A stretch of DNA of 64,000 nt from Amycolatopsis orientalis DSM 43388 (lineage in GTDB: Bacteria; Actinomycetota; Actinomycetes; Mycobacteriales; Pseudonocardiaceae), in NCBI RefSeq assembly GCF_000411975.1, contig NZ_ASXG01000063.1, forward strand, positions 1 through 64,000, read 5' to 3'. Below, one piece after another: positions 43,086-51,074 of this stretch. The translations under genes and the position numbers were made by a program. The notes beneath the pieces were generated by a model, which saw only the letters and a program-made list of their open reading frames with translations, was not told the DNA's origin and did no database searches. Position 1 is the stretch's first letter; every line of letters starts with the position of its first letter.

Positions 43086-44651
43086 ATGAATCCAGTCGAT
43101 CTGGTGATCGTCATCGTGTACCTCGCGGCGATGCCGGTCATCGGCGTGCTGGTCGGACGCAGACAGAAGTCCGCGAACGACTACTTCGTCGGCGAACGCA
43201 GCATGCCGTGGTGGGCGGTCACGCTCTCGGTGGTGGCCACCGAGACGTCCACGCTCACCGTGATCTCGACCCCGGGGCTCGTGTTCGGCAGCGCCTTCCT
43301 GTTCCTGGAAGTCGCTTTCGGCTACATCATCGGCCGGGTGATCGCCGCGTTCGTGCTGCTGCCGCGCTATTTCCGCGGCAATTACGTGAGCGCGTACGAA
43401 TTCCTCGGCCGCCGCTTCGGCCGCGGGCTGCAGGGCACCGCGTCGGTCACCTTCGTGGTCACGCGGCTGCTCGCCGAAGGGCTGCGGCTGTTCGCCGGCG
43501 CGATCCCGATCAAGGCGATCCTCGGGCACTACGGCATCCACACCGAGTACTGGCACATCGTCGTGCTGCTGACCGCGCTCACCGTGGTCTACGCGTTCGT
43601 CGGCGGCATCAAGTCGGTGATCTGGGTGGACGTCATCCAATGGTCGCTCTACATCCTCGGCGCGATCGGCGCGGTGATCTTCCTGTCCACGAAACTGCCG
43701 TCCGGCTGGACGCAGATCGCCTCGAGCCAGGGCCGGTTCCAGCTGACCGACTTCGCGTCGAACCTGCTCACCAACCCGTACGCGTTCCTCTGCGCGGTGG
43801 TCGGCGGCGCGTTCCTGTCGATGGCTTCGCACGGCGCGGACCAGCTGATCGTCGGACGGCTGCTGTCCTGCCGGAACCTGCGGGACGGGCAGCGCGCGCT
43901 GATCGGCTCGTCCATCGTGGTGTTCGTCCAGTTCGCGCTGTTCCTGCTCGTCGGCGCGATGCTCTGGGTCTACACCGGCGGCAAGACCGGCGCGACGGCC
44001 ACCGCGGTCGCGGCCGGGAAGATGTCCGGCGACGACGTGTTCTCCAACTTCATCGTCAACGACCTGCCGGTCGGCCTGGCCGGGCTCTTGATCGCCGGCA
44101 TCCTCGCCTCGACCATGGGCGCGCTCGCCTCCGCGCTCAACGCGCTGTCCACCTCCACCATCGCCGACCTCTACCAGCGGTTCACGCACAAATCGATCGA
44201 GGACGCCAAACTGCTCCGGCACGGTCGCATGTGGACACTCATCTGGGCGGCGGTGTTCGCGCTGTTCGCCTCGATGTTCACCAACTCGAAGGACCCGGTG
44301 ATCCAGCAGGGCCTCGGCATCGTCGGCTACACCTACGGCGCGCTGCTCGGCTCGTTCTTCCTCGGCCTGCTGGTGCGCAAGGCCCGGCAGTCCGACGCGG
44401 TGATCGCGTTCGCCTGCTCGGTCGTCGGGATGGCGTTCCTGATCCTGTTCGTGAAGTTCGACAAGGCGACGACCGAGGTGCACATCCGGTTCGGCACGGC
44501 GACGAAGACGCTCGTGCCGCTGGCGACCTATTGGTACACCTTCGCCGGGGTGCTGATCACGCTGATCGTGGGCGGGCTGCTGTCGCTGCGGCGGCGCGGC
44601 GCGGACCCGAACGTCGAGAAGGCCGAAGAGCCGGTGGAAACCCCGGCGTAG
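43086..44651 (+). CDS. Sodium:solute symporter (SSS family)
   Basis: A 521-aa SSS transporter with about 13-14 helices (LeuT fold). Marks are SANDYFVGERSMPWWAVTLS, VVATETSTLTVISTPGLVFG, the VVYAFVGGIKSVIWVDVIQW motif, SMASHGADQLIVGRLLSCRN and LLIAGILASTMGALASALNA. It begins 9 bp after anmK and shares its strand. This suggests uptake of an anhydro-muropeptide sugar or sialic-acid-like substrate; the substrate is inferred. A 15-bp perfect hairpin follows. Confidence 0.92.
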   Translation: MNPVDLVIVIVYLAAMPVIGVLVGRRQKSANDYFVGERSMPWWAVTLSVVATETSTLTVISTPGLVFGSAFLFLEVAFGYIIGRVIAAFVLLPRYFRGNYVSAYEFLGRRFGRGLQGTASVTFVVTRLLAEGLRLFAGAIPIKAILGHYGIHTEYWHIVVLLTALTVVYAFVGGIKSVIWVDVIQWSLYILGAIGAVIFLSTKLPSGWTQIASSQGRFQLTDFASNLLTNPYAFLCAVVGGAFLSMASHGADQLIVGRLLSCRNLRDGQRALIGSSIVVFVQFALFLLVGAMLWVYTGGKTGATATAVAAGKMSGDDVFSNFIVNDLPVGLAGLLIAGILASTMGALASALNALSTSTIADLYQRFTHKSIEDAKLLRHGRMWTLIWAAVFALFASMFTNSKDPVIQQGLGIVGYTYGALLGSFFLGLLVRKARQSDAVIAFACSVVGMAFLILFVKFDKATTEVHIRFGTATKTLVPLATYWYTFAGVLITLIVGGLLSLRRRGADPNVEKAEEPVETPA

Positions 44652-44660
44652 AAAGCCGGT

Positions 44661-44695
44661 GCGTGGTCATGCCGGGCTCGCCGGCATGACCACGC
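44661..44695. terminator. 15-bp perfect hairpin between convergent genes
   Basis: Arms 44661-44675 and 44681-44695 are exact reverse complements around GCTCG; outer AGCCGG/CCGGCT extends the stem. It serves the symporter and, from the other strand, the lipoprotein gene stopping at 44703. Confidence 0.8.
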
Positions 44696-44702
44696 GCCCG
44701 GC

Positions 44703-45236
44703 TCAGACGGCCTTGCCGTGGAACGAAAGCCCCTTGCTGCCGCAGAAAATCTGCTTGCTGCCGCCGTTTCCGCCGTCGTATCCGCAGTTCCAGCCGTCGA
44801 CGTCGAGGAAGCGTCCGGTGCCCTCGGCCTTGGCCGGGGCCTGCGCCAGGTAGTCGGACATCACGTCGATCGCCTCGGTGCAGCCGACGGTGCCGGCGGG
44901 CATCGCCTCGGTCACCACGTCGACCTTGCCGCCGGGGCCGTCGACCGGGCCGCAGTCGGCTCCGTGGCCGAGTTCTCCCTTGCCCGGCAAGCGATCGCTG
45001 GGCTGCTCCTTGGCCGGAGCCGGACGCGTCTTGACCGAGGTGGGCTTGCTCGGGTGCGTCGGCACCGGGGTGGACGAACTCGGGGCGGGCACCGACGACG
45101 CGGTCGGCGCGGTCGAGAGCGCGCTTTGTCCCGCAGCGGCTTGTCCGGCCGGCGAGCCGCCGCTGCACGCGGCCACCGTCAGCACGGCACCGAGCATCGA
45201 ACCGGAAATCAGAGTGCGGGCCACCATGGTGCGCAT
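44703..45236 (-). CDS. Secreted lipoprotein, uncharacterised
   Basis: A 177-aa lipoprotein: signal peptide VARTLISGSMLGAVLTVAAC with lipobox VAAC, then a Ser/Thr/Pro-rich linker of about 60 residues and a C-terminal domain of ~85 residues with four Cys (ADCGPVDG; GTVGCTEAID; DGWNCGYDGG; KQIFCGSKGL), probably two disulfides. The pattern is common in actinobacterial secreted proteins but its function is not known. GGAGGGGGATT precedes the ATG. It lies downstream of smc on the same strand, 138 bp apart. Confidence 0.8.
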   Translation of the reverse strand: MRTMVARTLISGSMLGAVLTVAACSGGSPAGQAAAGQSALSTAPTASSVPAPSSSTPVPTHPSKPTSVKTRPAPAKEQPSDRLPGKGELGHGADCGPVDGPGGKVDVVTEAMPAGTVGCTEAIDVMSDYLAQAPAKAEGTGRFLDVDGWNCGYDGGNGGSKQIFCGSKGLSFHGKAV

Positions 45237-45374
45237 TGTCGAATCCCCCTCCAGGAGTGGTGCTTTCTAACACCCCTGAAGACGCGCAGGCTCCGCGGCA
45301 GTTGGCCGATCGGACGGCGAGCCGGGCAGACCTGCCCGTTCGGGCAAGATCGCCGAACCGGACGCAACCCCGGC

Positions 45375-48300
45375 TCAGGACGCCGGAACGGGTTCCTCTT
45401 CCGCGGTGCGCAGCCGCTGCGAGATCACCTTGGTGATGCCGTCGCCCTGCATGCTCACGCCGTACAGCGCGTCGGCGATCTCCATCGTCGGCTTCTGGTG
45501 CGTGATGATGATCAGCTGCGACGAATCGCGCAGCTGCTCCAGCAGGCCGATCAGCCGGCGCATATTGGTGTCGTCCAGCGCCGCCTCGACCTCGTCCATC
45601 ACGTAGAACGGCGAAGGGCGGGCGCGGAAGATCGCCACCAGCATGCCGACCGCCACCAGCGACTTCTCGCCGCCGGACAGCAGCGACAGCCGCTTGACCT
45701 TCTTGCCCGGCGGGCGCGCCTCGACGTCCACGCCGGTGGCGAGCAGGTCGTTCGGCTCGGTGAGCACCATCCGGCCCTCGCCGCCGGGGAACAGCACGCC
45801 GAAGACGGTCTCGAACTCGCGCGCCACGTCCGCGTAGGCCGAGGTGAAGACCTCCAGGATCTTCTCGTCGACCTGCTTGATGACCGCTTCGAGGTCCTTG
45901 CGGGTGTCCTTGAGGTCTTCCAGCTGGGTGGAAAGGAACTTGTACCGCTCCTCCAGCGCCGCGAATTCCTCCAGCGCCAGCGGGTTCACCTTGCCCAGCA
46001 GGGTCAGGTCCTTCTCCGCGCGCTTGGCCCGGCGGGCCTGGGTCTCGCGGTCGTACGGCATCGGCGGCGGCGGGGTGACGTCCTCGCCGCGTTCCTTGGC
46101 CGCCTCGTACTCGGCCATCTCGCCCGCGCTCGGCGGCACCGGCACGTTCGGGCCATACTCCTCGACCAGGTCCGTGAGGCCGATGCCGAAGTCCTCGGCG
46201 ATCTTGGCTTCCAGCGTTTCCAGCCGCAGCTTCTGCTCGGCGCGCAGCACCTCGTCGCGGTGCACCGCGTCGGTCAGCTTCTCCAATTCGCCGGACAGCT
46301 CGCGCACCTTCGCGCGAACCGCGGTGAGCGCGGTTTCGCGGCTTTGGCGCTGGGCCTGGGCTTCGTCGCGCTCGGCGGCCGCGCGCTGCACGGACACCTC
46401 GATCCGCTCCAGCGCGAACTCACCGGCGTTGACGACCGCGTTCGCGATTTCCGCGCCGCGCTCGCGCGCTTCCCGGGCCTTGGCCGCACGCTCGCGCGCC
46501 TGCTGCTCCGCGTAGGCCGCGCGGCGCAACGATTCCGCGCGCCCGGCGATGCTGCGCGCGCGTTCCTCGGCGGTGCGCTGCGCGAGCCGCGCTTCGACTT
46601 CCTCCTGCCGCACCACGGCCAGCTGCTCGGCGGCCTTGTCGCGCTCGGCGGTGTCCGGGTCGTCTTCCACCGGCTGCTCGGCGACCGCGGCGAGCCGTTC
46701 TTCCAGCTCTGCCAACTGTTCCAGCGCCTGCTCGCGGCTCTGCTCGACCTTCGCGCGCTGCTGAGTCAGCCGTTCGACCTCGGCCTGCGCCGAACGAGCC
46801 GCCTGCTGCAGCCGGTTGAGCCGCTCCGACGAACGCGCCTTGCGCACCTTGGCTTCGCCGAGCGCGTCCTTCGCCTGGCTGACCTCTTCGCGGCGAGCCT
46901 GCTGTTCGGCGCGGGCGCCTTCCAGTTCAGCGGAGTACCGCTCCAACGCGCGTTCGGCCGCTCGCAAGCGTTCCTGCGCCTCGTCGACCGCCGCCTGGAC
47001 CTCGATCACGCTCTCGCGGGCGGCGGAACCGCCGGCGATCCAGGTGGCCCCGAAGACATCGCCCTCCGCGGTGACCGCGCGCACCTCCGGGTGCTGCTCG
47101 ACGAGCCGGCGCGCGGCCTCCAGGTCCGGCACCAGCGCGAGCCGGTCCAACGCCTGCTCGACCGCGGGCCGCAGCTGCTCCGGCGCGCTGACGACCTCGC
47201 GAGCCCAGCGCGCGCCCTCGGGCAGGGCCGGCCAGGAGCTGGTGTCCACAGTGGACCCAGCGCCGACCGGCACGATCCCGGCGCGGCCGGAATCGGTCTC
47301 CTTCAAGTACTTCAGCGCGGACAGCGCGTTCTCACCGCCGGACACCGCGACCGCGTCGGCCACCGGCCCGAGCGCGGCGGCGAGCGCGACCTCGTGTCCC
47401 GGCTGGACGGTGAGCAGCGCGGCGACCGAACCGAGCAGGCCCGGCAATTCCGCCGACGCGCCGAGCAGCGCGCCCGCGCCGTCCTTGCGCTTGAGCCCCA
47501 TCGACAGCGCTTCGACGCGAGCCTTCTCCGACGCGATCTCGCGCTCGGCGCCGCGTTCGGCCTTCACCAGCTCTTCGACGCGGGCCTTGGCGGCGTTGTT
47601 CGCCTCCACCGCACGGTCGTGGCGCTGCTGCAGCTCGGCGTCGTCGGAGTCTTCCGTGCCGCCGGCGGCTTTGGCTTCTTCCAGCTCCTCGACGGCGATC
47701 TCCGCGCGCTCGGCCGCTTCCTGCAGCCCGACGGTGAGCCGGTCGACCTCTTCCGCGGTCGCGCCGTTCTTGCTGCGCAACGCTTCGACCTGGCCGGTCA
47801 GCTTCGCCATGCCCTCACGCCGGTCGGCGATCGCCCGGACCGCGGCCCAGTGCGCGCGCTCCGCGGCCTGCACCCGCTGTTCGAGCTCTTCCCGGCGCAG
47901 CACGGTTTCCGCGAGAAGTTCGCGGGCCTCCATGACCGCTTCGGTCAGCTCCTGCTCGCGTTCGGCGGCCTGCTCGGCCTCGGCGAGCAGTTCCTCCGGG
48001 TCACGGCCGCCGGTCGGCGCGGACACGTCCGAAGAAAGGTGCCGCTGCCGCTCGACCGCCAGCCGCACGGTGCCGCGCAGCCGTTCGGTGAGCGCGGACA
48101 GCTTGTACCAGGTCTCCTGCGCGGTCTGCAGCCGCGGCGCGTCCTCGGCGAGCGAAGCCTCCAGCTCGGCCTCTTCGGCGGACACGATTTCCAGCGCCTG
48201 CTCGACCTCGGCGCGGCGCTGGCGGGCGGTGCGCTCGTCGGCCTCGTCGCGGGCGATGGACTCGCGCTGGGTGACCAGGTCGTCGGCCAGCAGCCGGAGC

Positions 48301-48977
48301 CGGGCGTCGCGCAGGTCGGACTGCACCGACTGGGCCTTGCGGGCGATCTCGGCCTGCTTGCCCAGCGGCTTGAGCTGGCGGCGCAGCTCGGTGGTGAGGT
48401 CGGTGAGCCGGTCGAGGTTGCCCTGCATGTTGTTGAGCTTGCGCAGGGTCTGCTCTTTGCGCTTGCGGTGCTTGAGGACGCCCGCGGCCTCCTCGATGAA
48501 CGCGCGCCGCTCCTCGGGCTTCGACTCGAGAATCGCCGACAGCTGGCCCTGCCCGACGATGACGTGCATCTCGCGGCCGATGCCGGAGTCCGACAGCAGT
48601 TCCTGGACGTCCATCAGCCGGCAGCGGTCGCCGTTGATCTCGTACTCGCTCGCGCCGTCGCGGAACATCCGGCGGGTGATGGAGACCTCGGCGTACTCGA
48701 TCGGCAGCGCGCCGTCGGCGTTGTCGATGGTGAGCGTCACCTCGGCGCGGCCGAGCGGCGCGCGGCCCGCGGTGCCGGCGAAGATGACGTCTTCCATCTT
48801 GCCGCCGCGCAGGTCCTTCGCGCCCTGGGTGCCCATCACCCAGCGCAGCGCGTCGAGGACGTTCGATTTTCCGGAACCGTTCGGGCCGACCACGCAGGTG
48901 ATGCCGGGTTCGAAGCGCAGCGTGGTCGCCGAGGCGAAGGACTTGAAGCCCTTGAGCGTCAGGCTTTTCAGGTGCAC
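45375..48977 (-). CDS. smc: Chromosome segregation protein SMC
   Basis: A 1200-aa condensin ATPase. The N-terminal head has HLKSLTLKGFKSFA, Walker A GPNGSGKS (about residue 31) and the Q-loop region. A coiled coil follows, then the hinge (about residues 500-650, AELPGLLGSVAALLTVQPGH and VRAVTAEGDVFG), a return coiled coil, and the C-terminal head with LLSGGEKSLVAVGML (about 1095) and Walker B FYVMDEVEAALDD (about 1121). The GTG at 48977 fits the family N-terminus and has AGAGGGG upstream; a GTG at 49001 would add eight residues. No scpA/scpB in the window. acyP lies just upstream as usual. Confidence 0.96.
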   Translation of the reverse strand: MHLKSLTLKGFKSFASATTLRFEPGITCVVGPNGSGKSNVLDALRWVMGTQGAKDLRGGKMEDVIFAGTAGRAPLGRAEVTLTIDNADGALPIEYAEVSITRRMFRDGASEYEINGDRCRLMDVQELLSDSGIGREMHVIVGQGQLSAILESKPEERRAFIEEAAGVLKHRKRKEQTLRKLNNMQGNLDRLTDLTTELRRQLKPLGKQAEIARKAQSVQSDLRDARLRLLADDLVTQRESIARDEADERTARQRRAEVEQALEIVSAEEAELEASLAEDAPRLQTAQETWYKLSALTERLRGTVRLAVERQRHLSSDVSAPTGGRDPEELLAEAEQAAEREQELTEAVMEARELLAETVLRREELEQRVQAAERAHWAAVRAIADRREGMAKLTGQVEALRSKNGATAEEVDRLTVGLQEAAERAEIAVEELEEAKAAGGTEDSDDAELQQRHDRAVEANNAAKARVEELVKAERGAEREIASEKARVEALSMGLKRKDGAGALLGASAELPGLLGSVAALLTVQPGHEVALAAALGPVADAVAVSGGENALSALKYLKETDSGRAGIVPVGAGSTVDTSSWPALPEGARWAREVVSAPEQLRPAVEQALDRLALVPDLEAARRLVEQHPEVRAVTAEGDVFGATWIAGGSAARESVIEVQAAVDEAQERLRAAERALERYSAELEGARAEQQARREEVSQAKDALGEAKVRKARSSERLNRLQQAARSAQAEVERLTQQRAKVEQSREQALEQLAELEERLAAVAEQPVEDDPDTAERDKAAEQLAVVRQEEVEARLAQRTAEERARSIAGRAESLRRAAYAEQQARERAAKAREARERGAEIANAVVNAGEFALERIEVSVQRAAAERDEAQAQRQSRETALTAVRAKVRELSGELEKLTDAVHRDEVLRAEQKLRLETLEAKIAEDFGIGLTDLVEEYGPNVPVPPSAGEMAEYEAAKERGEDVTPPPPMPYDRETQARRAKRAEKDLTLLGKVNPLALEEFAALEERYKFLSTQLEDLKDTRKDLEAVIKQVDEKILEVFTSAYADVAREFETVFGVLFPGGEGRMVLTEPNDLLATGVDVEARPPGKKVKRLSLLSGGEKSLVAVGMLVAIFRARPSPFYVMDEVEAALDDTNMRRLIGLLEQLRDSSQLIIITHQKPTMEIADALYGVSMQGDGITKVISQRLRTAEEEPVPAS

Positions 48978-49156
48978 GTGCTGCCGACCCCTCTTGGCCA
49001 CGGGTACTGGATGGCTACCGGTTCCCCCGGTTCGGGACAGGCTACCCGGGGGTTCCCGGACGCCGTGGGAGGCCGGGCCGCCCGGGCGCGCCTAGCACAG
49101 GTCCGGCCGCCCCGGCAACCCCAAGCACCCCATCAGCCGCAACCGCCCCACCGGCC

Positions 49157-49444
49157 TCAGCGCTCGGCGAAGCCTTCCAGCCCGCCCTTGGCGGCGGTCC
49201 AGCGTTCAACGACCTGATCCACTCGTCCGGGTGAGGTTCCCGAGCGCAGCGCGGCCAGCAACTGCGCACAGTTGCCCCGGCTACCCTCCGCGACCACCTC
49301 GACACGGCCGTCCGGGAGGTTCCTGGCGAATCCGGTCAGCCCGAGTTCCAGCGCGCGGCTCCGGGTCCACCAGCGAAAACCGACACCTTGCACCTGCCCG
49401 TGCACCCAGACGGCCAGCCGGACGGGCGATTCCTGCTCGTTCAC
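49157..49444 (-). CDS. acyP: Acylphosphatase
   Basis: A 95-aa acylphosphatase with the fold's active-site loop VWVHGQVQGVGFRWW (catalytic Arg in GFRWW) and the catalytic Asn in GFARNLPDGRVEV. It hydrolyses acyl phosphates. I take the GTG at 49444, giving the usual length; an ATG at 49453 is possible. acyP before smc is the standard actinobacterial arrangement; here a 179-bp gap lies between them. Confidence 0.93.
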   Translation of the reverse strand: MNEQESPVRLAVWVHGQVQGVGFRWWTRSRALELGLTGFARNLPDGRVEVVAEGSRGNCAQLLAALRSGTSPGRVDQVVERWTAAKGGLEGFAER

Positions 49445-49612
49445 CGGCCCCATCCTGCCGCACACGCCCGGCTGCGGACGGTGACGGCCCCGTCCCTCGG
49501 TCGCGCGAACGGGTCCTGAGCAGTGATAACCTCCCGCCTGGCATCCGGGGCCGGAGCCCCGCTCCCCCGTGCCGCCCCTCGACTTGAGCGTTGACCCTTC
49601 TAAGGAGCCTGC

Positions 49613-50305
49613 ATGTCCCGTCCCGACGGGCCTGAACCAAGCTCAGCGTCGCCGGAGATCGCGGTGAGCGCTGCCCCCACCGCTCCGCCGAAGGGCGCGA
49701 GCGGGAGGCTCAGCCGCTCCGGCTACGCGGTCCTGGGCGTCAGCGGCCTCGTGGTCGCCACGGCCTTCGCCGCGGTCGCCGAACTGGCCGGCCCCGGCTC
49801 GGTCGCCGACACCGCCACGAACAGCACCACCGGCGGCGGGCTCGGCCAGCCGGTCGGCTCGCAGGTCGTCGTGCCGGGCAACGCCGTCCCCGGCGGCCCG
49901 ATGACCGTCCCCGGCTCGCCGACCCCCGGCCAGACCGCCCCGCCGACCCCGACCACGGTGGTCGCCGTCGGCCCGGACGGAAAGCCGACGACGAGCGTCA
50001 TCACGCCCCCGCCGAACGCGGGCCAGCCCGGCGGCCAGCCGGGCGGCGGACAGCCGATGCCGGGCGGCACCACGTCGGAACGCAGCGACCCGCCGCCCAC
50101 CAAGCCCGGCGGCGGAACCACGACCCCGCCCACGTCGCACACGGTGACCCCGCCGACGTCGACCACGTCCGACCCGGTGAGCACCCCGCCGTCCGACAGC
50201 TCGACGCCGAAACCCCCGGGCAGCAGCTCCACCGGCGGCCAGCCGTCGTCCACGCCGAGCCAGTCCACTTCGGACACCAACCCGACGAGTTCCACCAGCC
50301 GCTGA
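49613..50305 (+). CDS. Pro/Thr/Ser-rich single-pass membrane protein
   Basis: A 230-aa protein: an N-terminal ~35-residue cytosolic stretch, one membrane helix (YAVLGVSGLVVATAFAAVAE) and a long extracellular tail of low complexity rich in Pro, Thr, Ser and Gly (SITPPP, GGGTTTPPTSHTVTPPT, SSTGGQPSSTPSQST). No folded domain is recognisable. The tail resembles cell-wall-spanning linkers. Strong AAGGAG lies eight bases before the ATG. It is followed by a 47-nt palindrome. Confidence 0.7.
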   Translation: MSRPDGPEPSSASPEIAVSAAPTAPPKGASGRLSRSGYAVLGVSGLVVATAFAAVAELAGPGSVADTATNSTTGGGLGQPVGSQVVVPGNAVPGGPMTVPGSPTPGQTAPPTPTTVVAVGPDGKPTTSVITPPPNAGQPGGQPGGGQPMPGGTTSERSDPPPTKPGGGTTTPPTSHTVTPPTSTTSDPVSTPPSDSSTPKPPGSSSTGGQPSSTPSQSTSDTNPTSSTSR

Positions 50306-50311
50306 AAGTCC

Positions 50312-50358
50312 GTGAGGGGAACCCTGAGGGAATCTGATTCCCTCAGGGTTCCCCTCAC
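50312..50358. repeat. 22-bp perfect inverted repeat (palindrome family copy 4)
   Basis: Arms 50312-50333 and 50337-50358 pair exactly around CTG. It sits 6 bp after the Pro/Thr-rich gene and 17 bp before the kdpE stop, between convergent genes. Arms differ from copies 1 and 3 (GGGGAACCCTGAGGGAAT) with pairing kept. Flanking GAAAG/CTTTC extends symmetry. Confidence 0.9.
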
Positions 50359-50375
50359 AGCTTTCCAGCTGGCGG

Positions 50376-51074
50376 TCAGATCTCGAAGCGGTATCCCATG
50401 CCGGGTTCCGTAAGGAGGTGCCGCGGCCGCGACGGCTCCGGCTCCAGCTTCCGCCGCAACTGCGCCAGATACACCCGCAGATAATGGGATTCCGTCTCAT
50501 ACGACGGCCCCCACACCTCGTGCAGCAGCTGTTTCTGCGCCACCAGCCGACCCCGGTTGCGGACCAGCAGTTCCAGCACACCCCACTCAGTCTTCGTCAG
50601 GTGCACCTCGCGCCCCTCGCGCAGTACCTTCTTCGCCGCCAGGTCGATCGTGAACGATCCGGTGTCCACCACGGCTTCCGCGCCGTCCGTGCCCCCGACC
50701 GACGAACGGCGCACCGCAGCACGCAATCGGGCGAGCAGTTCGTCCATTCCGAACGGTTTGGTCACGTAGTCGTCGGCGCCGGCGTCGAGTGCCTGCACCT
50801 TGTCCGCCGAATCGCCGCGCGCGGAGAGCACGATGATCGGCACCGTGGTCCAGCCGCGCAGGCCCGCGATCACCTCGGTGCCGTCCAGGTCGGGCAGGCC
50901 CAGGTCGAGCACCACCACGTCCGGTTTCGTCTCGGCGACCGCTTTCAGCGCGGCGGCGCCGTCGTGCGCGGTGATCACCTTGTACCCGCGCGCGTTGAGG
51001 TTGATCCGCAGCGCCCGCACGATCTGCGGTTCATCGTCGACGACCAGCACCGTCGCCGTTTGGTCGGCAGTCAT
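50376..51074 (-). CDS. kdpE: Response regulator KdpE
   Basis: A 232-aa OmpR-type regulator partnering KdpD for potassium and turgor control of kdpFABC. The receiver has DDE near residue 13, phospho-acceptor Asp57 (VVVLDLGLPD), Ser/Thr in IIVLSARG and Lys in DDYVTKPF; the wing HTH is VHLTKTEWGVLELLVRNRGR with YLRVYLAQLRRKLEPEP. Its ATG overlaps the kdpD stop (ATGA). It is the last gene of the operon, unlike Escherichia but usual in actinobacteria. Confidence 0.97.
   Translation of the reverse strand: MTADQTATVLVVDDEPQIVRALRINLNARGYKVITAHDGAAALKAVAETKPDVVVLDLGLPDLDGTEVIAGLRGWTTVPIIVLSARGDSADKVQALDAGADDYVTKPFGMDELLARLRAAVRRSSVGGTDGAEAVVDTGSFTIDLAAKKVLREGREVHLTKTEWGVLELLVRNRGRLVAQKQLLHEVWGPSYETESHYLRVYLAQLRRKLEPEPSRPRHLLTEPGMGYRFEI

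Noticed and set aside
41151-44483. 1110-codon minus frame opposite anmK and the symporter
   Set aside because: Repetitive Arg/Gly/His composition, antisense to two complete genes.
44718-49217. 1499-codon open frame on the plus strand opposite smc
   Set aside because: It is the antisense shadow of smc in GC-rich DNA: low-complexity Arg/Leu/His composition, no domains, and smc is complete on the other strand.
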